Positions 8,931 through 18,383 of a stretch of 64,000 bases of DNA are shown in pieces. Under the pieces are notes generated by a model. The model worked only from the letters and a program-made list of their open reading frames with translations, was not told the DNA's origin and made no database searches. The stretch is from Qipengyuania intermedia (lineage in GTDB: Bacteria; Pseudomonadota; Alphaproteobacteria; Sphingomonadales; Sphingomonadaceae). Position 1 is the stretch's first letter. Each line of letters starts with the position of its first letter. The translations under genes and the position numbers were made by a program. The stretch covers positions 186,001 to 250,000 of the forward strand of contig NZ_JAIGNS010000001.1 in NCBI RefSeq assembly GCF_019711615.1, read 5' to 3'.

Positions 8931-9804
8931 GCGCCGCCTCGAGCGTTATACGAAGAAGCGGCTGGCTGCAGCGCGCGGCGAGAAAGTCCCCCTGACGCTA
9001 ATCGGATGGGTTCGCTTCATCCTGCGCCTGGTCGGCATCGTGCTGCTTTTGCTGTTTTTCGTTCCCCTTCACTATGCCTTCCGCATTTTCGCCTACGGCT
9101 CGCCCTTTCCCATGCTGTTCCTGCGCTACACCGCGCGCGTCGTCGGGGCACGGATCGAGGTAGTCGGCACTCCCCTTCGCCGAGATGTCTTTTTCATCGC
9201 CAACCACGTCTCGTGGATCGACATTCTCGCCATGGCGGGGGCCAGCGGGACCGCTTTCGTCGCCAAGTACGAATTGAGCCAGGTTCCGGTTATCGGCTGG
9301 CTATGCAGCCTGAATCGAACGGTCTTCGTCAAACGCGAACACCGCATGGGTGTCGCAGAGCAGATCAATGCGCTGAAGGAAGCTCTGGCGGACAATTGGT
9401 CCGTCACCGTCTTTCCCGAAGGCACGGTCACCGACGGGCATTCGCTGTTGCCCTTCAAGTCCAGCATGATTTCCGTCCTGGAACCGCCGCCCCCGGGGGT
9501 CATGGTCCAGCCCGTTGTCGTGGATTACGGCGCCAATTCGGAAGAGATTGGCTGGATCGGCGAGGAGAGCGGAGCGCATAATGCCATGCGCATCATGGCG
9601 CGGCGCGGTACTTTCAAACTGCGCCTGCACTATCTCGAGCCCTTCAGTCCCGAAGAATATCGCGGTCGCAAGGCTATCGCAGCCAAGGCCCGCGAAGAGA
9701 TCGAGGAGCGACTTGTCGCCAATCTCGGGGGGCCGCTGCGCGATTACCAGCATGTCGTGGATGCCGTGCGATACAAGCCGCGGCAGGCCGAAGGGCAAAG
9801 CTAG
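8902..9804 (+). CDS. plsC: 1-acyl-sn-glycerol-3-phosphate acyltransferase
   Basis: Transfers an acyl chain to lysophosphatidic acid to make phosphatidic acid at the inner membrane. The 300-residue protein has a hydrophobic segment (about 36-62) and the acyltransferase blocks: NHVSWID (H-x4-D catalytic motif, near residue 97) and VFPEGT near residue 170. The start lies inside the fur reading frame, so the two are probably coupled. Its stop codon shares the sequence CTAG with the stop of the convergent LysR gene. Confidence 0.93.
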   Translation: MASASTAKAERRLERYTKKRLAAARGEKVPLTLIGWVRFILRLVGIVLLLLFFVPLHYAFRIFAYGSPFPMLFLRYTARVVGARIEVVGTPLRRDVFFIANHVSWIDILAMAGASGTAFVAKYELSQVPVIGWLCSLNRTVFVKREHRMGVAEQINALKEALADNWSVTVFPEGTVTDGHSLLPFKSSMISVLEPPPPGVMVQPVVVDYGANSEEIGWIGEESGAHNAMRIMARRGTFKLRLHYLEPFSPEEYRGRKAIAAKAREEIEERLVANLGGPLRDYQHVVDAVRYKPRQAEGQS

Positions 9805-10685
9805 AGTTCGGCCTTCACCAGCCAGTCATGGAACAGCCGCACCGGCCTTTCCTCAAGTGCGGTGGGTTTGCACACGAACCAGTAGCTATAAGGGCTCTCG
9901 ACTTCGACTCCGTAGAGATCGGTCAGGCGATCGTCAGCCGCGCGGCGCAAGTGATCGTCATGCATGATCGCGATGCCGAGGCCCTGTGCAGCGGCCTCGA
10001 GCATTAGCTGGCCGGAATCGAAATGGTCGATCGCCGCCGGCTCGATATCCCTGAGGCCCAGTTCGTCTTTCCAGGCCACGAAGCTTTCGGGCAGGCCGTT
10101 GTGGATCAAAAAAGTCTGGCGGCTGAGCAGTTCCGGATCGGGCCTGTCGCCAAGCTTTGCGGCCAGTTCCTTGCTCGCGATCGCATGCACCATGTTGAAG
10201 TCGAGGCGCACTGCATGGAGACCGCTGGCCGGTCCGCGCGACAGGATGATCGCCGCATCGAGCGTATCGCCTACGCGATCTTCGAGATGAGGCCCCGTGT
10301 CGATATCGATATGGAGCAAAGGATGACGTGCGCGGAGCTCGGCAAGCCGAGGGAAAAGCCTCTGACTTCCGAACAGGGGCAGCACGCCCAGATGCAACCT
10401 AAGTACGGAGAGGTTGTCGGATTGGCTCTCGACCGCCCTCGCCAGGGCTTCGAGCTGGGGATTGACCGCTTCGTAAAAGGCATGTCCGTCGTCCGTCAGC
10501 TGCATGGCCTGACGCGCCCGTGTGAAAAGCTTCTTGCCGACGAAATCTTCGAGATTCCCGATACGCCGCGACAGGGCCGAAGGGCTCAACCCCAATTCGT
10601 CTGCTGCCGCACGTGCAGACCCGAGCCGCACGGTGCGGACAAATGCCTCGAGGGCGCGCAAAGGAGGAAGTCTGCGGACAGCCAT
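9801..10685 (-). CDS. LysR-family transcriptional regulator (GcvA-like)
   Basis: A 294-residue LysR protein. The N-terminal winged helix is clear (LPPLRALEAFVRTVRLGSA..., then GLSPSALSRRIGNLED around residues 32-47), followed by a substrate-binding domain. The N-terminus resembles the GcvA group, which often controls an adjacent divergent gene, but here the upstream neighbour corC runs in the same direction. The target is therefore unknown. It sits where the plsC and corC blocks meet head-on. Confidence 0.88.
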   Translation of the reverse strand: MAVRRLPPLRALEAFVRTVRLGSARAAADELGLSPSALSRRIGNLEDFVGKKLFTRARQAMQLTDDGHAFYEAVNPQLEALARAVESQSDNLSVLRLHLGVLPLFGSQRLFPRLAELRARHPLLHIDIDTGPHLEDRVGDTLDAAIILSRGPASGLHAVRLDFNMVHAIASKELAAKLGDRPDPELLSRQTFLIHNGLPESFVAWKDELGLRDIEPAAIDHFDSGQLMLEAAAQGLGIAIMHDDHLRRAADDRLTDLYGVEVESPYSYWFVCKPTALEERPVRLFHDWLVKAEL

Positions 10686-10755
10686 ATCGCCTGCGGCCTA
10701 TTGCGCCACTGCGAAGCTGTCGAGCACCAATGTGCAAATTAATGCAACAGAGCGG

Positions 10756-11676
10756 TCACTCATCCGCTGCAGCCTCGGAGGGCGGCTCATGAAGGCGCAT
10801 GCGTTTGACGTGCGTTTCGTCACCATCGAGGATTTCAATCCGCCAGCCGCTTTCGTGTTCCAGAACCTTTCCGACCGGCGGGACCTGTTCCGCAAGAACG
10901 AAAGCCAGGCCACCGAGCGTATCGACCGCTTCCTCCACCTCCGCGAGTCGCGGGTCGACCTTCTGGGCTACGTCGTCCAGTTCGGCACGGGCGTCGCAGT
11001 CCCACATGCCCTCGCCGATCGACACGATCCACTCTTCCGGCAGTTCGTCATGCTCGTCTTCGATTTCCCCGACGATCTCCTCGACGAGGTCTTCGATCGT
11101 GATGAGCCCGTCGGTGCCGGAGAACTCATCGATGACAACTGCCAGGTGCATGCGCTGCGCACGCATGTCTGCGAGCACATCTAGGGCGTTACGGGTCTGC
11201 GGCACGTAGAGCGGTTGCCGCATCAGCACGGTCCAGTCCGCTGGCGGTTCTCTCTTCTCCGCCAGGAAGGGGAAGACATCCTTGATGTGAATCATGCCGA
11301 TCACATCGTCTAGCTGGCCGCGATAGACCGGCATGCGTGAATGGCCGTGCTCTGAGAAAGTTTCGACCAGCTCGTCCCAACTCGCATCGGCGGACATCGC
11401 CACGATTTCGCCGCGCGGCACCGCCACATCGTCGGCGTCGTGCTCGCTGAAATGCAACAGGTTGCGCAGCATCTGGCGTTCTACGCCGGACAGATCGCCC
11501 TTGGCATCGTCCTCAGCGGACGAATCGCCATTCTCGCCCTCGTGTTCGTCGATAGCCTCTTCGAGCTGCGCGCGCAGGGAGCGCTCGCCGCCATCGGGGT
11601 CGAACAGTTTACGGATCGCGGGCCACAGCCCGCTGCTACTCTCAGCGTCTCCGGCGGGGGTGGAAGAATTGGCCAT
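10756..11676 (-). CDS. corC: CorC/HlyC-type CBS-domain protein
   Basis: A 306-residue cytosolic protein with two CBS domains (about 70-190, including MPVYRGQLDDVIGMIHIKD and DGLITIEDLVEEIVGE) and a C-terminal transporter-associated CorC/HlyC domain ending RMRLHEPP. It lacks the membrane DUF21 domain of full-length exporters. It is linked to Mg/Co tolerance in enterobacteria. It lies downstream of ybeY with 17 bases between, in the widespread phoH-ybeY-corC order. Confidence 0.92.
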   Translation of the reverse strand: MANSSTPAGDAESSSGLWPAIRKLFDPDGGERSLRAQLEEAIDEHEGENGDSSAEDDAKGDLSGVERQMLRNLLHFSEHDADDVAVPRGEIVAMSADASWDELVETFSEHGHSRMPVYRGQLDDVIGMIHIKDVFPFLAEKREPPADWTVLMRQPLYVPQTRNALDVLADMRAQRMHLAVVIDEFSGTDGLITIEDLVEEIVGEIEDEHDELPEEWIVSIGEGMWDCDARAELDDVAQKVDPRLAEVEEAVDTLGGLAFVLAEQVPPVGKVLEHESGWRIEILDGDETHVKRMRLHEPPSEAAADE

Positions 11677-11693
11677 GGGCCGGGTGCGTACTC

Positions 11694-12185
11694 CTATTTG
11701 TCGCGGTCCCCATATGGGTCCGCTATACCCATTTTTGCAAGCGCTTCGATCTCGAGTTTTTCCATGGCAGCGGCCTGCTCGTCCGAATCGACGTGGTCGT
11801 GCCCTGCAAGATGCAGGAAACCGTGGATGAGCAGATGGGCAGTGTGATCCCTCAGGCTGATGCCTTTCTCACCCGCTTCACGCTCGCAAGTCTCTAATGC
11901 CAGCGCGATGTCGCCAAGCATTTCGGGCGGCCCCTCCTCGCCCAGTTCGAGCAAGTCCTGACGCTCCAACATCGGGAAGGACAGCACGTTGGTGGGCTTG
12001 TCCTTGCCGCGCCATTCCTTGTTGAGTGTGTGAACCTCATCGTCGGTTGTGAACAGGATGCTGGTAATCAGGCGGCCAGACGCAAGGGCTTGCTCGACCG
12101 AAGCGGCCGCATCGTACACACTTTCGGACAAGGCCGCCCAATCAGTTTCACTTGGCCAGCCGTCGATTTCTAAATCCAGTTGCAC
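11694..12185 (-). CDS. ybeY: Endoribonuclease YbeY
   Basis: A metal-dependent RNase for 16S rRNA 3'-end maturation and ribosome quality control. The zinc motif is visible in HGFLHLAGHDH, giving H121, H125 and H131 of 163 residues. The upstream TNVLSFP block (around 65-71) is also conserved. The start is GTG at 12183-12185, directly adjoining the phoH TAG with no spacer, so its translation is probably coupled to phoH. Confidence 0.95.
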   Translation of the reverse strand: MQLDLEIDGWPSETDWAALSESVYDAAASVEQALASGRLITSILFTTDDEVHTLNKEWRGKDKPTNVLSFPMLERQDLLELGEEGPPEMLGDIALALETCEREAGEKGISLRDHTAHLLIHGFLHLAGHDHVDSDEQAAAMEKLEIEALAKMGIADPYGDRDK

Positions 12186-13217
12186 CTAGGCCGCCGGCCC
12201 TTCGTAAGCCTCGACGATACGCCCCACGATCGGATGGCGGACGACGTCGGCGGCGGTGAAGCGGATGGTGCCGAAACCATCGACGCCTTCCAGCTTGCCG
12301 ACAGCATCGGCAAGGCCGCTCATCCCGTCACCGCCGGGAATGTCGACCTGCCGCGGGTCGCCGCACACGACCATGCGGCTGTTCTGGCCGAAGCGGGTGA
12401 GGAACATCTTCATCTGCTCGCGCGTGGTGTTCTGCGCTTCGTCGAGAATGACGAAAGCGTCCGCCAGCGTGCGGCCGCGCATGAAAGCGATGGGCGCGAT
12501 CTCGATTTCGCCCGACGCCAGCCGCCGCTCCACCTGCTCCGGCGGCATGCAGTCGTAAAGCGCGTCGTAGAGCGGGCGCAGATAGGGATCGACCTTGTCC
12601 TTCATGTCGCCCGGCAGGAAGCCGAGCTTTTCGCCCGCTTCGACGGCTGGGCGCGACAGGATCAGGCGCTGCACGCTGCCATTGATGAGCTGCGCCACAG
12701 CCTGCGCCACAGCCAGATAGGTCTTGCCGGTACCTGCGGGGCCGAGCGCGAAAATGATGTCGTCACGCGTCAGCGAACGCATGTAAGTCGCCTGCATGGC
12801 GCTGCGCGGTACGATGGTCTTGCGCCGCGTGCGGATCATGATCGGCGGGCCTTTCGGCTCCGCGTCCATAATCCCGTCGAGCGTCGGCTCGTTCGACATG
12901 GAGATCAGCGACTCAATCGCGCCGGCGTCTAGGTCCTGTCCCTGCGAAAGCCGGTCATACATCTCGTTCAGAACGTCACGAGCGCGCGCCACGCTGTCTT
13001 CTGGACCTTCGATATGGAGATCGTTGCCCCGTGCCGCGATAAACACGCCGAGGCGGTTCTCGACCTGGACCAGATTGGCATCGAATTGCCCGAATAGTGC
13101 GCCTAGCAGGCTCTGGTTTTCGAAGCTGATATCGATCTGTGCGCGGCGAACTTCACGCTGCGGACTAGGCGGCGGTGTGAAAGCCCGATGAGCCTTCGGT
13201 GCGGGTTTACGAGCCAT
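12186..13217 (-). CDS. phoH: PhoH-like ATPase/RNA-associated protein
   Basis: A 343-residue PhoH family P-loop protein. Residues about 20-95 form a KH-like N-terminal domain. The Walker A motif GPAGTGKT is at 159-166 and the Walker B segment is FVILDEAQN near residue 265. It is a predicted RNA-linked ATPase of unclear substrate, functionally associated with YbeY, with which it forms an operon here. The ATG is preceded by an AAAGGAG-type site on the minus strand. Confidence 0.94.
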   Translation of the reverse strand: MARKPAPKAHRAFTPPPSPQREVRRAQIDISFENQSLLGALFGQFDANLVQVENRLGVFIAARGNDLHIEGPEDSVARARDVLNEMYDRLSQGQDLDAGAIESLISMSNEPTLDGIMDAEPKGPPIMIRTRRKTIVPRSAMQATYMRSLTRDDIIFALGPAGTGKTYLAVAQAVAQLINGSVQRLILSRPAVEAGEKLGFLPGDMKDKVDPYLRPLYDALYDCMPPEQVERRLASGEIEIAPIAFMRGRTLADAFVILDEAQNTTREQMKMFLTRFGQNSRMVVCGDPRQVDIPGGDGMSGLADAVGKLEGVDGFGTIRFTAADVVRHPIVGRIVEAYEGPAA

Positions 13218-13330
13218 GCGCTCCTTTCGTTTCCGAGTCGGAATCTAGGCTTCCCTTCGCGAGGCGCAAGTGGTGCGGTCTCATGACCGTGGAAAGTAAG
13301 CGGCTTGCCACAAACGCCGACCGCGATCAG

Positions 13331-13360
13331 ACTCCCGCTCCGACTCGCAGCATCGGGAGT
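13331..13360 (+). promoter_or_regulatory. Hairpin that would bury the lipoprotein gene's ribosome-binding site
   Basis: ACTCCCG (13331-13337) and CGGGAGT (13354-13360) form a perfect 7-bp stem with a 16-base loop. The right arm holds the GGGAG Shine-Dalgarno of the gene starting at 13367. It has the same design and nearly the same arms as the mucR leader at 7961-7988. Confidence 0.45.
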
Positions 13361-13366
13361 AAGCAA

Positions 13367-13945
13367 ATGCTTCGTCAGACCCTCGCCGCCATATCGATTT
13401 GCACTCTCGCTGCATGCTCTCCAGCAGACGCACCGGTCGATCCGGCAGAGACTGAAGCTGCGGATGACATGGCGACCCAAGCGGACGCACCCGACCCGGA
13501 GGACGACATCCGTCATTACCTGCTGCAGGAGTATCCCGATGCAGGAGCCATGCGGTACGCGCTCGCGTGGAACGATCTCGATAATGATGGCGCGCAAGAG
13601 GCGATCGTCTACCTGGCCGCCCCCTATTTCTGCGGTTCGGGCGGATGCCCGACGCTCGTCCTGACCGCTGCGGGGCCGATGTGGCGCAAGGTCGGCGACA
13701 TCAGCGTGTCGCGCACGCCCGTTACCGTGCTGGATAGCAGCACGAATGGCTGGAAGGACATCACCGTCGCAGTTTCCGGCGGCGGCGGTGCGTCCGGCAA
13801 TGCACTCTTGAAGTTCGACGGAGAGGCCTATCCATCCAATCCCACGGTCGCTCCGGCCGAGATGACGGAGACCACCGGGACGGTCGTGATCGCGGAAGAC
13901 CCCGGGTTCACCGACCTCGAGCCGGTCGAAGCGTCAGGCGGCTGA
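13367..13945 (+). CDS. Predicted lipoprotein of unknown function
   Basis: A 192-residue exported protein. A short signal peptide ([16 protein letters not shown]) ends in a lipobox LAAC at about residues 14-17, so the mature protein should be a lipid-anchored envelope protein. The body contains an acidic linker, then [17 protein letters not shown], which resembles an FG-GAP/integrin-like calcium-loop turn (DxDxDG-like), and a CGSGGCP cysteine pair. I chose the ATG at 13367 with GGGAG 7 bases upstream; the longer in-frame start lacks these features. It interrupts the phoH-miaB neighbourhood on the opposite strand and its 3' end overlaps miaB by 12 bases. No function is proposed. Confidence 0.75.
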   Translation: MLRQTLAAISICTLAACSPADAPVDPAETEAADDMATQADAPDPEDDIRHYLLQEYPDAGAMRYALAWNDLDNDGAQEAIVYLAAPYFCGSGGCPTLVLTAAGPMWRKVGDISVSRTPVTVLDSSTNGWKDITVAVSGGGGASGNALLKFDGEAYPSNPTVAPAEMTETTGTVVIAEDPGFTDLEPVEASGG

Positions 13946-15280
13946 CAAAGCCGTTTCGCGAAGCGTACCGGCGAGAGAGTTCGGTCCGGCTTCCACCAGC
14001 TCTACCTCGACCAGATCGCCGATCTGCGCGTCGCCCTCGAACCACACGCTCTGGAGCCACGGCGACTTGCCGAGCCACTGGCCGGGGTGCTTGCCCTTGC
14101 GCTCCACGAGGACTTCACACGTTCTCCCGACGCTTGCCTCGTTGAAGGCAAGCTGGTCGCGGTTGAGCGCGTCCTGCAGTCGGCGCAGGCGCTCGTCCAT
14201 GACGTCCTTGGCGACCTGCCCGTCCATCGTGGCGGCGGGGGTGCCGGGACGCGGCGAGTACTTGAAGCTGAAGGCCTGCGCGTATTTGACCTCGTCGACC
14301 AGCGCGAGGGTTTCCTCGAACTCGACATCGGTTTCACCGGGGAAGCCGACGATGAAGTCGCCCGAGAGCGCAAGGTCGGGCCGCGCAGCGCGGAAGCGGT
14401 CGAGCAGCTTGAGGTAGCTTTCGGCCGTGTGGCTGCGGTTCATGGCCTTGAGCACGCGGTCGCTGCCTGCCTGTACCGGCAGGTGGAGGAAAGGCATGAG
14501 CTTGTCGATCTCGCCATGCGCAGCGATCAGATCGTCGTCCATGTCGGCCGGATGGCTGGTGGTGTAGCGGATACGCGCGAGGCCATCGACCTTGGCAAGG
14601 TCGCGGATGAGGCCCGCGAGGCCGACCTGGTGGCCCTTCCCGTCCTCGCCCGACCATGCGCTGACATTCTGGCCGAGCAGCGTGATTTCTTTCGCACCAG
14701 CGTCGACCAGCTTCTTCGCTTCGGTCACGAGGTCCGCATAGGGGCGGCTGATTTCCGCGCCGCGCGTATAGGGCACCACGCAATAGGTGCAGAACTTGTC
14801 GCAGCCTTCCTGCACGGTGAGGAAGCTCGCCGGATTGGTGCGCCGGCGCTCGGGCAGCGCGGCAAACTTGGCAATGGCCGGCATGTCGGTGTCGGTCGCC
14901 CGCTCGCCCTTCACTGCCTTTTCCAGCATTTCCGGCAGGCGGTGATAGGCCTGCGGGCCGACGACCATGCTGACCGCCGGAGAGCGCCTCATGATCTCTT
15001 CGCCCTCGGCCTGCGCGACGCAGCCCGCGACGGCGATCATCGGTGCCTTGGTCTGTGTCTTGCCCTTGGTGAGCCGACCAATGTCAGAATAGACCTTCTC
15101 CGCCGCCTTCTCGCGAATGTGGCAGGTGTTGAGCACGACAAGGTCGGCATCCTCGCCTTCGGGCGCAGGCACGATGCCCTGCTCGCCCAGCATTTCGGCC
15201 ATGCGCTCGCCGTCATAGACGTTCATCTGGCAGCCGAAGCTCTTGACCCTGTAGGTCTTGGGGGAAGTGGTCGGTTTCAT
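13934..15280 (-). CDS. miaB: tRNA-2-methylthio-N6-dimethylallyladenosine synthase MiaB
   Basis: A radical-SAM methylthiotransferase that converts i6A37 to ms2i6A37 in tRNA. Numbered from the ATG at 15280 (448 residues), the auxiliary-cluster cysteines are C17 (SFGCQMN), C53 (NTCHIR) and C87 (AGCVAQ). The radical-SAM cysteines are C160, C164 and C167 (CDKFCTYC). A TRAM domain closes the protein. An in-frame TTG at 15319 overlaps the stop of the upstream small membrane protein and would add 13 residues; neither start has a convincing Shine-Dalgarno. Confidence 0.95.
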   Translation of the reverse strand: MKPTTSPKTYRVKSFGCQMNVYDGERMAEMLGEQGIVPAPEGEDADLVVLNTCHIREKAAEKVYSDIGRLTKGKTQTKAPMIAVAGCVAQAEGEEIMRRSPAVSMVVGPQAYHRLPEMLEKAVKGERATDTDMPAIAKFAALPERRRTNPASFLTVQEGCDKFCTYCVVPYTRGAEISRPYADLVTEAKKLVDAGAKEITLLGQNVSAWSGEDGKGHQVGLAGLIRDLAKVDGLARIRYTTSHPADMDDDLIAAHGEIDKLMPFLHLPVQAGSDRVLKAMNRSHTAESYLKLLDRFRAARPDLALSGDFIVGFPGETDVEFEETLALVDEVKYAQAFSFKYSPRPGTPAATMDGQVAKDVMDERLRRLQDALNRDQLAFNEASVGRTCEVLVERKGKHPGQWLGKSPWLQSVWFEGDAQIGDLVEVELVEAGPNSLAGTLRETALSAA

Positions 15281-15315
15281 GGGAGGAGGCGCTTTAGCGG
15301 CAATTGGGGCGTGGT

Positions 15316-15654
15316 TCAATTGAGACTGTGCCGCCTCAGGCCTCGTACGAGATGCTCCGACAGCACTCCCGCATAGTAGCCGATCCAGAGGGGCGACAGG
15401 TAGACCAGACCTACGAAGTACCAGATCCAGTCATCGGCTTTAGGCCACTGAGTGAAAAGCGTCAGTAGGACGGTATACAATACCGGGGGAAGGAGCACAT
15501 GCAGCAGTGCGCCCTTCCACCAGTCGAAAGCAAATCGCCGGTTGATGAAGAACGACGATGTGAAACCGAGGGCCAGGCATCCGAGAAGAATGAGCCATCC
15601 TGCCGGTTGCATCACCTGTAGGACAGCCCAGACCTCTCGGAAAAACGCGGCCAA
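15316..15654 (-). CDS. Small three-helix membrane protein, unknown function
   Basis: A 112-residue hydrophobic protein with three likely transmembrane segments, at about residues 17-36, 49-70 and 75-97, separated by short basic and acidic loops. I do not recognise a family. It lies between the cyclophilin gene (6 bases after its stop) and miaB on the same strand, so it is probably co-transcribed with both. Its TGA overlaps a possible TTG start of miaB. Confidence 0.65.
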   Translation of the reverse strand: MAAFFREVWAVLQVMQPAGWLILLGCLALGFTSSFFINRRFAFDWWKGALLHVLLPPVLYTVLLTLFTQWPKADDWIWYFVGLVYLSPLWIGYYAGVLSEHLVRGLRRHSLN

Positions 15655-15660
15655 GCTGTC

Positions 15661-16122
15661 TTAGCCAACAGTCGCCTTCACGATCTTGCCCGGCTCGCGC
15701 GGCGGCTCGCCCTTGGGCAGCGCGTCGACGTGTTCCATGCCGCTCTCGACCTGGCCCCAGACGGTGTACTGGCCGTCGAGGAATTCCGCGTCGTCGAAGC
15801 AGATGAAGAACTGGCTGTTGGCGCTGTCGGGGACCTGGGTGCGGGCCATCGAGCAGGTGCCGCGGGTGTGCGGTTCGCTGTTGAATTCGGCCTTGAGGTC
15901 GGGCTTGTCGCTGCCGCCCATGCCGGTGCCGGTCGGATCGCCGCCCTGCGCCATAAAGCCGGGGATCACGCGGTGGAACACCACGCCGTCGTAGAAGCCT
16001 TCGCCTGCCAGCGTCGTGATGCGCTCTACGTGCCCGGGCGCGAGGTCGGGGCGCAGCTTGATCACCACGTCCTTGTTTTCGCCGTCGCCGGTGTCGAGGG
16101 TGAAGGTCAGCTTGTCGGCCAT
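15661..16122 (-). CDS. Cyclophilin-type peptidyl-prolyl cis-trans isomerase
   Basis: Catalyses proline isomerisation in folding proteins. A single cyclophilin domain of 153 residues with VVFHRVIPGFMAQGGDPTGTG (catalytic Arg in FHR), the SMAR segment (family usually MAR), SQFFI and the tryptophan-containing loop of the active site. There is no signal peptide, so it is cytosolic (PpiB-like). The start ATG sits 103 bases from the divergent mgtE start. Confidence 0.93.
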   Translation of the reverse strand: MADKLTFTLDTGDGENKDVVIKLRPDLAPGHVERITTLAGEGFYDGVVFHRVIPGFMAQGGDPTGTGMGGSDKPDLKAEFNSEPHTRGTCSMARTQVPDSANSQFFICFDDAEFLDGQYTVWGQVESGMEHVDALPKGEPPREPGKIVKATVG

Positions 16123-16225
16123 TGGTATTGTCTCCTGTAAATCGGTTGGCGCCTACATAGGCGTTCACAGCCTCATGTCACCCTCTGCTTGCTTTATGGG
16201 GCCCACTGCCTAGAGGTTGCGCCCC

Positions 16226-17677
16226 ATGGCGGAGCACGAGCGCCCCCTTGACGATGACGACGTGATCCTGGCCGGCGAGGAGCAGGAGGAAGGCGCACGT
16301 CCGGACGACCGCATCGACGACGAGCGCATGGACGAGGAGAACACGCTCAAGCGCGAGTTCGTTTCCTCGGTCGAGGACGCGCTGGAAGCGGGCGAGACCG
16401 GTGCGGTCTACGACCTCGTCGAACCGCTCCACCCTGCCGACGTCGCCGACCTTCTCGAACTGTTCGACAAGGAAGACCGCGCCACCCTTGCCGCGGCCAT
16501 CACCGACCTGATGACCAGCGAGGTCGTTGCCGAGCTCAACGATTACGTCCGCGAAGAGATGATGGAAGCGCTGCCCGCCGATGCGGTGGCGCAGATTGCG
16601 GAACAGCTGGAAACCGACGACGCCGTCCAGCTGATCGAGGATCTGGACGAGGACGACCAGCGCGCCATCCTTGCCGAGCTGGAACCGGAAGACCGGATCG
16701 CCATCCAGTCGGCCCTGTCCTATCCCGAAGAGACCGCGGGACGCCTGATGAACCGCGAGTTCGTGGCGGTTCCGGAGCACATCACCGTCGGCGACCTGAT
16801 CGACTTCCTGCGCGACGGGCGCGACTTGCCGGAGGACTTCTTCGAGGTCTTCATCGTCGACCAGCGCCATCATCCGGTCGGCACCTGCAACCTCTCGTGG
16901 ATCCTGCGCACGCCGCGCAACATCGCTTTGGGCGATGTGATGAAGCGCGACCAGACGCTCATCCCGGCCATGCTCGACCAGGAAGAGGTCGCGCTGATGT
17001 TCCAGAAGTACGGTCTCATCTCCGCCGCCGTGGTGGACGTGGACGGACGCCTGGTAGGCCAGATGACGGTCGACGACATCGTCCATATCATCGCCGAGGA
17101 AGCGGGCGAGGACGCCCTGCTGATGTCCGGCGCGGGCGAAGGCGACATCAACGAGCCGATCCGCGAGGCCTACTCCAGCCGCGTGCGCTGGCTGGTCGCC
17201 AACCTTGGTACTGCGCTCATCGCATCGCTCATCATCGCGGCCTTCGGTGCCGCTATCGAGAAGCTGGTCGCGCTGGCCGTACTCATGCCGATCGTCGCCA
17301 GTATCGGTGGCAATGCGGGAACGCAGACCATGGCCGTGACCGTGCGCGCCATCGCCATGAACCAGCTGACGCGCAGCAACACGCGGCGCATCCTGACGCG
17401 CGAGTTGCGCGTTGCCCTGCTCAACGGGGTGACCATCGCCGTGCTTATCGGCGCGGCGACGGCGGTCATCTTCACGCCCCTGCTTGGCGCAGTGATCGCG
17501 CTGGCGATGGTCATCAATGTGGTGACCGCAGGGCTTGCCGGCGTTTTGGTGCCGGTAGCGTTCGACCGGCTCGACCAGGACCCGGCAGTGGCATCCAGCG
17601 TCTTTGTGACCATGATCACGGATTCGATGGGCTTCTTCGCTTTCCTCGGCCTTGCCGTGGCGTTGCAGGTCGTCTGA
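16226..17677 (+). CDS. mgtE: Magnesium transporter MgtE
   Basis: A Mg2+-gated Mg2+ channel of the inner membrane, 483 residues. Order: acidic N-terminal extension, MgtE N-domain of helical repeats (about 45-150, with HPADVADLLE), two CBS domains (about 155-275), and a C-terminal five-helix pore (from about 325) with the conserved NAGTQ segment in SIGGNAGTQTMAV. I chose the ATG at 16226 with AGAGG 9 bases upstream; a TTG three codons earlier is less likely. No M-box-like leader is apparent in the 100-base intergenic region. Confidence 0.94.
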   Translation: MAEHERPLDDDDVILAGEEQEEGARPDDRIDDERMDEENTLKREFVSSVEDALEAGETGAVYDLVEPLHPADVADLLELFDKEDRATLAAAITDLMTSEVVAELNDYVREEMMEALPADAVAQIAEQLETDDAVQLIEDLDEDDQRAILAELEPEDRIAIQSALSYPEETAGRLMNREFVAVPEHITVGDLIDFLRDGRDLPEDFFEVFIVDQRHHPVGTCNLSWILRTPRNIALGDVMKRDQTLIPAMLDQEEVALMFQKYGLISAAVVDVDGRLVGQMTVDDIVHIIAEEAGEDALLMSGAGEGDINEPIREAYSSRVRWLVANLGTALIASLIIAAFGAAIEKLVALAVLMPIVASIGGNAGTQTMAVTVRAIAMNQLTRSNTRRILTRELRVALLNGVTIAVLIGAATAVIFTPLLGAVIALAMVINVVTAGLAGVLVPVAFDRLDQDPAVASSVFVTMITDSMGFFAFLGLAVALQVV

Positions 17678-17875
17678 TCTCCTACAGAATGGAACGGGTG
17701 GAACACGGTCCTGGGAGAAAAAATCCCCGGGCGGCAAACCACCCCCGAAGTGGCGCAATTGCGTGCGTGAGAGGCGAGTAGCGCTGTCCATGACACCTGC
17801 CTGCCCCAGCCGCACAAGTGTAGGAAAGCCAGTTCCCGGCATTGCGCATCGGCCCGTGCAAACTACATCGGTCCC

Positions 17876-18265
17876 ATGCCGCTCAACCTGACCAAGATCG
17901 CTTTCGGTGCGCAAAGCTATGGCGACATCGAGAGCTGGTATGCGCAGCGGCGCAGTCCGAACCTGACCACCCGCTATCGCCCGACCAAGTGGGAACAGTG
18001 CATCGGCGGCTCGCTCTACTGGATTCACCAGCACTCTATCGTGGCCCGTAGCGAAATCCTCGGCTTCAGCGAAACGAAGGACGGGCGCTGGTCCATCGAC
18101 CTCAAACCCGAACTGGTGCGCGTCATGCCCCGCCCCAAGCGCGCCCACCAGGGCTGGCGCTATCTCAAGGGCGACCCGCCGCGCGACCTGGAGGATGGCG
18201 AGGACATCGGCGACGCCTTGCCCGGCAAGCTCGCCGGCAAGCTGGAGCGCCTCGGCCTGATCTAA
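17876..18265 (+). CDS. DUF1489 family protein
   Basis: A 129-residue protein matching the alphaproteobacterial DUF1489 pattern: LTKIAFGAQSYGDIESW at the N-terminus, YRPTKWEQCIGGSLYWI and HQHSIVARSEILGF in the middle, then a basic PRPKRAHQGWRYL segment. Function unknown; conservation and lack of signal peptide suggest a cytosolic housekeeping role. About 200 bases separate it from mgtE; I see no confident promoter or terminator there. Confidence 0.85.
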   Translation: MPLNLTKIAFGAQSYGDIESWYAQRRSPNLTTRYRPTKWEQCIGGSLYWIHQHSIVARSEILGFSETKDGRWSIDLKPELVRVMPRPKRAHQGWRYLKGDPPRDLEDGEDIGDALPGKLAGKLERLGLI

Positions 18266-18298
18266 CCCGACTTCCCAAAGACTTAGACAAGCATCTCC

Positions 18299-18323
18299 GG
18301 AACCGGCTGCAATCCGCGCCGTT
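18299..18323 (+). promoter_or_regulatory. EcfG-type general stress promoter for the entericidin gene
   Basis: GGAAC at 18299-18303 and CGTT at 18320-18323 are separated by 16 bases, matching the published EcfG consensus GGAAC-N16/17-CGTT of alphaproteobacterial general stress genes. It lies about 60 bases upstream of the ATG at 18384. Confidence 0.75.
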
Positions 18324-18383
18324 GTGACGTCACCGACTGATTAAACATGGCGCGCCGTCGGTCTGCGCTATCGGAGAGTGACT

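Noticed and set aside
9801..9804. Shared CTAG stop codons of plsC/LysR and of S41/TetR as a special signal
   Set aside because: Convergent genes packed end to end easily share TAG stops through the palindrome CTAG; no further structure surrounds them.
17693..17720. GGAAC boxes after mgtE as EcfG promoters for DUF1489
   Set aside because: No CGTT at 16-17 bases from either GGAAC.
16178..18148. Long open frame of about 650 codons on the minus strand opposite mgtE and DUF1489
   Set aside because: It mirrors the codon structure of mgtE in GC-rich DNA, is His/Asp/Gly-rich and shows no domain. mgtE and DUF1489 on the plus strand are clearly real.
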